NCBI GenBank assembly: GCA_016758965.1
Contig: JAEPRB010000014.1
Location: 293,404 to 357,403, forward strand
DNA from: Circinella minor
Taxonomy: Eukaryota > Mucoromycota > Mucoromycetes > Mucorales > Lichtheimiaceae
DNA length: 64,000 bases
Direction: 5' to 3'
Shown: piece after piece, positions 37,782 to 48,180 of the stretch
Position numbering within the stretch: position 1 is the stretch's first letter
Layout of the letters: every line of letters begins with the position of its first letter
The notes under the pieces: generated by a model
What the model was told of the DNA's origin: nothing
Seen by the model: only the letters and a program-made list of their open reading frames with translations
The model's database searches: none
Translations under genes and position numbers: made by a program

Positions 37782-39499
37782 GCAACAAGTGGGCAACATT
37801 TAGCAATCTGTGTATAGCAGCAACTTTATTAAGAGTTGTATTATTATTATATGGCGAGTGGCAAGACGCGTATCTTACAGTTAAATATACCGATATTGAT
37901 TATATGGTATTTACTGATGCTGCACGTCATGTTACTCAAGGTGAATCACCTTATGAAAGAGCAACCTATCGATATACTCCTCTTTTAGCCATTCTTTTGA
38001 CACCCAACATTTATTGGTTTTTTTCCTTTGGTAAATGCATCTTTGCATTAACTGACATTGTCGTTGGTTACTTAATTCACCAAATCCTAATACTTCGAGG
38101 CATGCCTTCTGAAAAAGCATTATGGTTAGACTCTTTATGGTTATTAAATCCCATGGTAGCAAATATATCAACACGTGGTAATGCTGAATCCTTGTTAGCT
38201 GCCATGGTATTGGGTACACTGTATTTGATTTTGACGCGTCAATTTTATCCAGCATGTGCATTATTTGGATTAGCTGTTCATTTCAAGATATACCCTATCA
38301 TTTATGCTATTCCATTGTTATTTTTACTTGATAAACGATACGGTGATCCAGTCGATTTTCCTCACATGATGTGGTCATATCAGCAAGCCCGATTGTATCT
38401 CTTACAACGATATTTATCAGACGGGGGAGCTAAATTTGAAATCAATGAACCACCATCTTCACCTTCTCCTTCAATATCTTCTTCATCATTAAAAGAAGAA
38501 TATACATCTTTAAGCGATCGTGTTATCAATCAAACTCGTAATCTCTTACGAGAATGTATGTTATTTTTCACACCTTCTCGAATACTTTTTGGTGCTGTAA
38601 GCGCAATAGTATTTTTTGCTCTTACATGGTTTATGTATCAATTGTAAGTCATTTTTTTTAATCCGATTGTTGTATAATGAATGTTATAGAATAATTTTGT
38701 TTTACTTACCAAGATCCTTTTCTTTTTGTTAGATATGGTGATGAATTTTTACAACATACATACCTGTATCATGTCACACGAAAGGATCATAGACATAATT
38801 TTTCTGTATGGTTTTATCAGATGTATTTAGGATTTGATGCGCCTGTAGCTGGTAAATTGATGGGTTTATTGACATTTGTACCTCAATTAGCTTTGGTAGC
38901 TGCAACAGGGATTGTATTTGCAAAAGATATATTTTTTGCATGTTTTATTCAAACATTTCTTTTTGTTACATTTAACAAAGTTTGCACTTCTCAAGTATGT
39001 TTTGGATTTTTACTATTCTGTTTATATATTTTATATATATTGATAATCCTATTTTATATTTATATTTCTTATCCGATCTAGTATTTCATGTGGTACATTT
39101 GTCTTCTTCCGCTCATATTACCGTCTACTGTTACTCGTTTTCGTTGGAAAGGTTTAATGCTTATTGCAGCTTGGGCTGCAGGACAGGTAAAGAAGATTTA
39201 TTATAGGATGAAAAAAATATTTTTGAATATATCTTTTATTATATGATTTTGACATATTCACACGTTTTTTTCTTTCTTTTCTCTATATAAAGGGTATATG
39301 GCTTAATTATGCATATCATTTGGAATTTTTGGGTGAAAATACCTTTTTCTCAATTTGGATCGCCAGTATTATATTTTTTATTATCAATTGTTGGATTGCG
39401 GTGGAATTAATATTAAATCATCGATTCGAATATGTATATAGCACTACGGGTCGTATTCGTTGGGTTTGGGGTTTAGGTGAACCTGGAGTTTGGAACTGA
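37778..39499 (+). CDS. GPI14: GPI mannosyltransferase 1 (PIG-M)
   Basis: Adds the first alpha-1,4-mannose to the GPI core in the ER lumen, from dolichol-P-mannose. Four exons (37778-38643, 38733-38994, 39082-39186, 39293-39499) give 479 aa, longer than yeast (403) mainly through a Ser/Pro-rich insert near residue 230. The luminal DxD motif is KYTDIDYMVFTDAARHV (residues 36-52) after the first membrane segment. YRYTPLLAILL and VTRKDHRHNFSVWFY are family landmarks, and multiple hydrophobic segments follow. Frames are open across all junctions. The family normally works with a small PIG-X/Pbn1 partner, which is not in this window. A polyglutamine uORF overlaps the start. Confidence 0.93.
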
Positions 39500-39934
39500 A
39501 CTGTATCTAACAATAGTAACCTTTTCAGTGCTCGCTTGAATAATATTCATCTTTATTCAGGAACTTAGTAATATATAGTAATAATAATATAAACAACAAA
39601 ACGAAGTTTCATGATTATCTTATCCTATAATAAAAAGAAAGTGGAGCATATCTAATATTTTTTTAAATATCCTCTTTGGTAATTGCGAGTTTTTTCTTTC
39701 TTTCTCTTTTACATCGTGCCGCAGAGTAGGCCTTAAATAGTCAAATAATATCATCCATTATAACTTAAACTTTTCAGTAGATCACCTTTTTTTAAACTCT
39801 CTTCTCACATCATCTAACTTCTTAATTTGATCTATCATAAATTACTCTAAATGTACTACTATCGACGTTTAGTAACAACAAAACGGATTATTAGTTGATG
39901 GACTTTCCAATAGTTACAACATATAGGCAAATAA
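39500..39934. other. Intergenic, no gene seen
   Basis: AT-rich 3' flank of GPI14 and upstream flank of the small gene at 39935. Confidence 0.5.
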
Positions 39935-40596
39935 ATGTCTGCTGACGATTTGATTTTAGCTAAGTCTTCTTCGTTGATCCCCCATTGTAGAGCCAAAGAA
40001 CGTTCGATTACAAATGACATGGCAACTTTAAGTTATGAACCATTGTTACTACATTGCATAAGTACGTTCTAATTAACGGACTGCATAAGTTTCGCTTTCT
40101 TATAAACATCTGATGAATAAAGAAGGTTGGTGACTCATAAGATTATAAATAGTTGAAACTATAACATTATACAGTTAATTATTATATAGGTAGGCCAAAT
40201 ATAACTGACTCTTCCGATTTTTCTGTTCGTGATCAGTCGGCAATGTAAGTAATAACACCCAACAATATTTTATACGTATATCGCTTAGTACTAACAAATG
40301 TGAGTAGGAGTCGTATGGAATTATCTAGTCAACGAGGAGCTTCAATCACACTAACATTATGGACTCAAGAATTAAGTATATCAATGTAAGCTAGGTACAA
40401 GCTCATGCTAAACTATATGTATAAAAAAAGTATCTATTTAGTAGAACAATGCCCAACACCTAAGATTAAAAGTAAGTACGTAATAGCAATATTTTTGGTA
40501 ATGTTTCTATTTCAAAACTTTTTTAGGCCATCAACATTGGTTTACTCAATCATTCCTTCGCCATTAGCATCCTCTACTACAACTCTAAAACAATAA
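39935..40596 (+). CDS. Small spliced protein of unknown function
   Basis: Exons 39935-40061, 40190-40244 and 40308-40389 join in frame to 87 aa (MSADDLILAKSSSLIPHC... to WTQELSISM). The last codon is itself followed by a good donor (ATGTAAGCT). If that donor is used with the acceptor before 40527, exon 3 ends at 40385 and a fourth exon 40527-40596 extends the protein to 109 aa, ending LASSTTTLKQ. Both versions keep an open frame. No domain is recognised; the sequence is Ser/Thr-rich with no membrane segment. Splice sites are good at each junction, which supports a real gene, but expression evidence would be decisive. Confidence 0.4.
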
Positions 40597-41100
40597 TTCC
40601 GTATAAAAATACCAAACGAACCCGAACAATCTGCTCTTCCTATCTTCTCATCCAACTCTTCCCCTTCTTCTCTTATTCCTTCTCTTGCACTATACTTGAG
40701 AAAAAAGTGTAGCTTTCTAATAATCCCCCTCCAATCGACTGCGAACGTCCTCATTCAAATCATGAAATGTAATAATATATGATTTTCAATAATGAAATAT
40801 CTACGATAATAAAATAGAATAAATTTTAATTATTTTACTAATTACGATCGGATCATTCTTGTTACACTGTTTACCAAAAGAGAAATATCCCTACTGGCTT
40901 TAAATCCCAAGTTCCGGATGATCAGAAGATTGTTCCGGATGTTCCGAATGGTCAAACAACTTCCCATGGTGATACAAGAAACTTTGTGAAAACCGGTAAT
41001 AAACTTCCTGATCACAACGATAAAAATATGCTTGTTCACTACATCATTTATATATATATATATATATATATTGAGTATAGAAAGCGTCTATATGTATAAA
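40597..41100. other. Intergenic with GTTCCGGATG repeats
   Basis: No supported gene. GTTCCGGATG stands at about 40910-40919 and again within TTGTTCCGGATGTTCCGAATG at about 40931-40951. An AT dinucleotide run is at about 41049-41070. Confidence 0.4.
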
Positions 41101-41109
41101 AGTAGATTA

Positions 41110-42260
41110 AGATATTTTATGATCTGAGTTTTTCTTTGTAGAAAAGTGCTATTACGTATTGTCGTGTTGTCCAGGTGCTGATAACGAAATTTTATCTCAT
41201 GAAGCATACTTTGTCACAGCACGTGAGAAGGCATTTCTCTACGACAAAAGACATAATTAGTACAAAGAAGTTTCAGTACATTACAATCAAGAAAAGAAAC
41301 GATACACATTTATCAACATTATCACTAATATAAAAAGCAAGGAGCAGTTCTTGTTTAACGGATTCTCCCGAAGGCTCTTCTGGGTATGACACCAACAACC
41401 AATGTACTTATTTTCAAGGATACCAATGAATTCAGCTATGATATCAACAATTTTTTGGTTATTTTGAAAACAGAGTTGCGAGACCATTTCGTAAAGGGCT
41501 CTTGGTATACAATATATTTTTGTCGTTTTAATATTTGTAATGTACGTATGAACCTTTTATAAAATGTAATTTTTGTTATCTTGACAAAAAAAATAAGCAA
41601 AATAAACCATCATGTGTCGCTTTCAAAAACATCGATTCCATGGATGTATCACCGTACTATATTGTCCCCGATCAAGGTATCATTTATACAACACTTTTGT
41701 GATACGACCGCTTCTTCCTCCAACCACCAATATAAAGAACTTGAATTCTTAAAACAAGATGGTACAAAGCATGAAACAAGAAAAAGTGCATAGAGCCATT
41801 TACGCTGTTTTTCGTATGAAATACAATCTTATTGATATCAAGTTCTAAATAACATAAGAATTATACACCTTCTGATCGTCCTTTAGACAATATTTAAGCC
41901 CTAAGCAAGAAACAGGATATGAGTAAGACACGAGGAACAAGATAAAATGATAATAAACGATTACGTTATCAAGATCATCCGATCCCAGAAATTAGCGAGC
42001 CAATCGACGGTTTCTTTTATATTATGTGTATCATTAGAAATCGTGGACGACGGTAAAGATTTATTCCATATCGTGGTGTTAAAATTTTTAAAACGTGAAA
42101 AGATGTATACAAGTAAACTGTACTAAAGATACTGGATGTATCGTGTCGAAAAGCCATACTTTTGTGTCTTTGTTAATGAAGGATATAAATGTCTCGACTG
42201 ATGGTCATGTGGTTTTTATTACTATCCATCAACCATAACAACAATGAGAAAAGCCCCGAG
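41110..42260 (+). pseudogene. Decayed coding sequence, family not identified
   Basis: Protein-like text on the + strand is scattered over frames: KCYYVLSCCPGADNEILSH and EAYFVTAREKAFLYDKRHN (about 41143-41260), MDVSPYYIVPDQGIIYTTLL (about 41642-41702), KNLNS-like and QDGTKHETRKSA (about 41756-41791), VEKPYFCVFVNEGYKCLD (about 42150-42200). Stops and shifts separate them. It may be a dead mobile-element gene, but I could not identify its family. Confidence 0.3.
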
Positions 42261-43837
42261 TGGTCATGCTGTAAGCTGAAAATATATACAAAAATGAAAT
42301 ATACGTAATTAATTGTGAAATATGAAAGGAAAATCATAGAAAGGAAGTACGTACAAGAAAAATGGTCATATGAGCAAAAGGTTAAAATAAAATGGTACTA
42401 TAGTTACAATAATAGTTAATACGATTATCTTAATATCTTGATTATGCTTTGTACGTAGGAATCATTCTATATTTCAGACAAGGCAGTTCCATGTCGATTA
42501 GTCGTAGTATGTTATATATGTCAACCGACGATGAGATAGATTATACTGAAATATAGTTACTAGCCAAGTTAATCAAACTGAATTGGTCTACTGTATAACA
42601 ATCCAAAAAGTAGAGCAATAAAAGAATCAAAAATCATCACTATGAATCAAACAATTGATATTTTTTTTTAAAGAAAAAAGTGTATAACAGGTTAACATAT
42701 CAACAACAACAACTTACTGGTAAATAATATATAAACAGACATCATCATATCCTTCTACGTATACTATCAAAAATTCAAAAACAAAAAACATATTGTTATT
42801 TCCGTTCCCACCTTTCTGTACGTAGCTCAGACATACACACGCTTCATTCCATTAAATATATAATAAATGAGAAAAGTATTTGCTAGATAACAATTTATTA
42901 TTAAAATGCATCTATTTATAGGCTTACGTAGTGACTTGATTACATTTGCTTCAACATAATGTCTAATATTATTTACAGTCATTGTGTATATAAGAATAAT
43001 AATGAAAGGCATAAAAAAACAAAAAATGAATAACAGCTAGTAAGAAAAATATCTTTATTGAATGGATGAATAGATTAAAAGAGTAATGCTAGTTATATAC
43101 ATACAAATAATTAAATAAAGACTAGACCAAATTTTCCAAGCCTTTCGCTGTTGTTAATTCTGCAGGATCTCTAATTGCTAATCGAAAATGCATCTGAGAA
43201 CCCGATTCGCAGAAATCAAAAGAATCGGAAGGTTAGGGAAAATGATAAATGGCAAAACCTGCCATTAGACCTAATATAATTAAACGCACGAACCACACTA
43301 CTTGCTCTTGTTACATCACCACAAAATTATTTACATCATTTTCATGATATAAATCACCTAAAGTATATAGCTTATTTTGCTCGCATTTGATCGTATACGT
43401 AGGTTATAAAAAAAATCTAATCGACGATGCTTACTCTATTTAAACTCGGTTGTTCTAGGAACTATATAATTTGATTATTGTGATCACCGGTTTTGTGTTA
43501 TTTGTCGTCAAAGCAAATATAGAAAATATAAGTGGGACTACATGAGTATATATAAACAAAAAATCCAACAATCCTCTCTCCATGGACAACATTAGTATTA
43601 TTATTATTATTACTATTATTATTATTACTATAATATTTTAATAAAGACAAAACGAACAATTATATTTCCAAACATGGTCATTTTTTTTTCCACTGTTGAT
43701 CACTTAAATTTTACTCCGAAGTTAAAAATTAAAATCCTGGGATTAGCCGAATTTCGCTTCCTTATTCGCTGGGATCTGATTTAATCAGTTCCCGCCTGGC
43801 TGAACCTAATCCGATCCGAGAGATTTTACCCTATATT

Positions 43838-43857
43838 AAGGAATATGGTTATTCCTT
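43838..43857. promoter_or_regulatory. Dyad 1 upstream of the DHA1 transporter
   Basis: AAGGAATA-TGGT-TATTCCTT: perfect 8-bp arms with a 4-bp spacer, 193-212 bp before the ATG. Confidence 0.5.
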
Positions 43858-43896
43858 TTTGCATCACCATGCGCCCCTATTTCGACCCTATCGAAT

Positions 43897-43912
43897 GGAA
43901 TATGGTTATTCC
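43897..43912. promoter_or_regulatory. Dyad 2 upstream of the DHA1 transporter
   Basis: GGAATA-TGGT-TATTCC: second copy of the same dyad with 6-bp arms, 57 bp downstream of the first (centre to centre) and 138-153 bp before the ATG. Confidence 0.5.
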
Positions 43913-44049
43913 TTTCTTACTTAGTAGATGGAAAAGGTATATATATAGCACATACGCGTTCGTGATTGATGTTTACTTATTCTACATATAATCTACTATA
44001 TTTATTTATTTTATATTTATTCATTGGTAGTTGATCTCCCAATAAAACA

Positions 44050-45963
44050 ATGGTTGATATAATCAATAATAGCGAAGAGGGTGATCTATCTACTGCTACT
44101 CTCCCTAATACCCCTACTACTACTGCTACTACTGTTGCTGACAAACAATCACTATCTAATTATGAAATTCCAACATCACCATCGCCTACAATTATTTCTG
44201 ATTCTGTTAGTATAGAAAAAGAATTAAGTTGGGAACCGAATGATCCAGAAAATCCACAAAACTGGTCAAAAGGATTTCGATGGGTGTATACATTGATTGT
44301 ATCTAGTTTGGTTGTTTCGTCCGCATTTGGATCTTCTATTGTTTCTGGTGATCGAGATGGTATTACTAGTGAATTTCATGTTTCTTCAACTGTTCATGCC
44401 TTACAAGTTTCATTGATGGTATGCGGATTTGGTGTGGGTCCTATTCTTTGGAGTCCATTATCAGAGACTGTGGGTCGAAAACCAGTTTACATAATTGCCC
44501 TTGGCATCTATGTTATTTTTAATATTCCTTGCGCTTTAGCAAAAAATATTGGTACCATTCTTGTTTGTCGTTTCTTGTGTGGTTTTTTCGCATCAGTTTC
44601 TCTTACCTTAGCTGGTGGAAGTATCAGTGATATATTTTCTGCACGTGAACGAGGTACGGCCATTGCTTTCTTTGCTGCAGCACCCTATGGTAAGTTATTA
44701 TTATTATTATTATTTTTAAAAAAAAATATTTCCAATTAATTATTGTGTCCTCAATTTCTAACTCTTTCTTTTTAAATATTTTTTTTCATGTAATAGGGGG
44801 TCCAGTTCTTGGTCCAATTGTCGGTGGATGGGTTTCCGTTGGTACTGGTTCTTGGAGATGGATTTATTGGGTAAATATTATCTTAATCTTTTTTTTTTTT
44901 TTTATTATTATGTAAAGTATGTACTTATATATGAATTATTTTATTATCAAATTACTAGGTCAATATGATTTTTGCCTTCGTCATGTGGGTCATTGTTTGT
45001 TTCCTTCCTGAAACTTATTCCCCTGTATTATTACGACGTAAATATGGTCAAGGCTCACTAGTTGAAAGTTTAAAGCAAAATTTTGATATTCAAACAATCT
45101 TGATTCGTCCTTTCAAGCTTCTTGCAACAGAACCTATTTTGTTCTTGATGTCTTTATATGTTTCTATTATTTATGCATTATTATACGCTTTCTTTGGTTC
45201 ATATCCAATTGTCTTTGGCGATATCTTTGGTTTGAATAGTGGTTTTGTTGGCTTGGTAAGTCTATTATCCATTATTATATTTTTATTTTGAGGCATATCC
45301 GTTTTATTCTAACTCATACGTATATATTTTAATTCTATTATTATACAGATGTTTATCGGTGTACTCATTGGTGTTTTTCTCGCATTATTATTTGCACCCT
45401 ATTGGGAAAAACGTTATAAAAACAGTAAACAAACTCCAGAAGACCGATTACCGGCTATGATGTATTGCGCACCATTTATTCCAATTTCATTATTTATTTT
45501 TGGCTGGACAAGTCATTCACATTGGGTCGGATCTGCTATTGCAGGTATTCCATTCGGCTTTGGTATGGTGCTGGTCTACTATGCCGCTAATAATTACATT
45601 ATTGATTGTGCTAGTCAATTTGCTGCCTCAGCATTGGCTGCTAAAACCATTGTACGTAGTGGTGGTGGTGCCGCCTTTCCTTTATTTATTGGACCAATGT
45701 ATGCCAACTTAGGTTCTCAATGGGCAAGGTAAATACACTGTCTTTTCTACTTTAAAAATCAGGCACATATTAGTTTTTGTGTTTCATTTATTCTAATATT
45801 TTTTTTTATTTCTGTTTCTATTAGCACTTTATTGGCATTTATCAGTCTTGTTATCCTTCCGATCCCTTTTGCTTTTTATAAGTGGGGACCTCAAATTCGT
45901 GCTCGTACAGCTGCAAAGCATGCTGCAGCTGTTGCAGCAGCAAAGGAGATGGAAAAAGCCTAG
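44050..45963 (+). CDS. MFS transporter, DHA1 (drug:H+ antiporter) type
   Basis: Five exons (44050-44689, 44797-44870, 44959-45255, 45349-45728, 45825-45963) give 509 aa with about 12 membrane segments. A Ser/Thr-rich cytosolic N-terminus leads to WEPNDPENPQNWSKGFRW, the hallmark before TM1 in fungal DHA1 polyamine/multidrug carriers of the Tpo1/Flu1 kind. Motif A in the TM2-TM3 loop is SPLSETVGRKPVY. Motif C in TM5 is GGPVLGPIVGGW, marking an antiporter, followed by SWRWIYW. The centre has the loop FLPETYSPVLLRRK. It would export drugs or polyamines at the plasma membrane; substrate is inferred only by family. Two identical-core dyads lie upstream. Confidence 0.92.
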
Positions 45964-48180
45964 TTTTCATTTTATTTATTTATTTACTATGTTCCTTATT
46001 TGATTTTTTATTTGTATATATATTATGTATATGTATGCATAACTAGCATTATAATTATTATTTATTATTTATTACGTATTATTTTATTCATCTATCTATC
46101 TATCTTCCCAGTGCATTATTATCATTTTCATCATTACTTATTACTACATTATTCTTTTTTCCCCTATCTTTCATTTATCGTGACTATTGAATACCAGCCA
46201 TAATTATATAAAAGCATATATCACCTCAAAATAAAAAGTTTGAAATAAATTTTCTTTTTAGAAAAAAATAATAATAATAATTTCTTTTACCCTTGAAACA
46301 AATATATGTTGTTAAAAGGTGTTTATTTACTTTTTGTAGGAGTTCCTTTTTTGCTATCATTGAAACAAAATCTTCACGGTACAATATTTATCCAGGCGCC
46401 ATCTCGTTGTTAAGTTAGTAGTGTACATAGTAACCGTAGTGATACTTCAAAAAATAGACTTGAATTACGCTTTTCGGTGTCAGGTTGAAAACTTTTATGT
46501 CATAAGGTTATGCAACCATATTTCCCTTACATCACTCCTCTTTCACAGCAAATTCTCTGTCTATATATAATATCAATTACTCTTCTTCATTTTTTTTGTT
46601 GTTGAAATGAATAATTATGATGAAAACATTGTAGAAGAAGGGAAAAAGAGAAATATAATAATTTCAAATTTAACAATACTATATTACGGATAGATTTATT
46701 TATTCTCTTACAAGTTTTCACAATTGTAGTATTATTAATTAATAAAATAAAAAGCTTTAATTAATTTATTACTGTGATTGGTGTTGGCTTCTTGCAAAAC
46801 AAGTAGTTGTCGAAATACAATTAAAAGAATATGCTGGTGGGAATAACGAATATGTAATAATATTACATATTATTATCTTCTACAATATGGAGTTCTGACG
46901 ATGATCGTCTTTGTCATTATAATAATAAAACCATTAAAATATTCCACATTCTATTGTATTTCTTGACTCTAGTACATATGTAGTATTTCACAACCAAAAA
47001 CGTATTTGATATCATTATATATATATTGCTTGGATCAATGGAAAAATATTCTGCTATAAATTATACGTATAATTGCTTTTGTTATCACCATCATCTTTTG
47101 CGCGTTTTGTAATTATAATCAATATTTTTCATTACTTTGCTTAAATAATATTATTTTGCTCTTCAAATAAAGCATTAGTGGTAATGAAGGCTGTGGTTAG
47201 TACTGCTATAATTGTTGTTATGAAATATCAGGCGAAGTAAAAACAAAAAGACGAAATAATGTTGTCATATACTAAACTTGCTAACTTGTTTTCCCGTACA
47301 TGTGCAATCAGTAAATCAGATTTGTAATTTGAATATCGTTACAGTGCAATCTAATAGTATTATAACAGCAGAAAATCACCACATGTAGGATATAAGTGAG
47401 GTCCATGCACTGCTCAGCGAATACCATAATATTGTTCTACTGCCCTTAATTGTATATGTTAAGAAAAACATGTACGTACAGTAATCGCATGTCGTGAAAT
47501 CGGATAAACGTAACAGATTACACTTGAGCACCACCACTGAATAAAATATTTATTAGCTATTTCGGGTGCATTATCAAATAATAGAAACTTTTGATAGTGC
47601 TTAACCGAATGATGTATATTTCGTCAATGATTTATAACAAGTGTTATCAAAAAATATACACTCCCTGATAGTAACACCATATCAAATAAATGTTTATACA
47701 TCATCCTGTTATCCATTTTCCTCCTTGAATTAATTTTTATGTTAACGAAACTAAAAGAGGCTTACATTTGACAAAGTCGTTTTTATATGCATATTTTAAA
47801 AAAAATAAGCAGTCAATTTTTTTTTATCGTAACGTAAGGGTAGTACCCTATTTAAGGTTGCAGATCATTGCTGTAAATGTGTCTATATCCACATTACATT
47901 AGAAAAAAAGTTAATATTTTTTGTGTGCACCAACAACCCAAAAAGAAAAAAACTCCTTATGCTATGCTTTACTCTTTTTTCTTTCTTTCACTTGCTTTTT
48001 TTTTATCACTTGTCTCCTTTATATATGCATGATTATAACACTCTCCTTGCAAAAAATTAAAAAAATATTATATATCATCTATTGTTGCTGTTTCTTTTAC
48101 AATTTATTTTTTCTCTTCTCAAACATTCATAATAATTACGGTTTTTTTTTTACATTTGCCTTTACATTACAATAAATATT
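45964..48180. other. 2.2-kb AT-rich intergenic region
   Basis: No gene was recognised. TCTATC repeats lie near 46090-46103 and long T-rich stretches at 47990-48160 just before the next start. The open frame ending at 48175 is hydrophobic and T-driven and is not supported. Confidence 0.5.

Larger units (their letters stand above)
42261..44049. other. Intergenic, promoter side of the DHA1 transporter
   Basis: AT-rich until about 43720. Then 43725-43920 is markedly less AT-rich and holds several dyads (see separate entries). ACGCGT also occurs at about 43956. No gene was seen. Confidence 0.5.

Noticed and set aside
47921..48175. Hydrophobic frame just upstream of the arrestin-like gene
   Set aside because: T-rich 5' region; it ends before the arrestin ATG in a different context and shows no conserved features.
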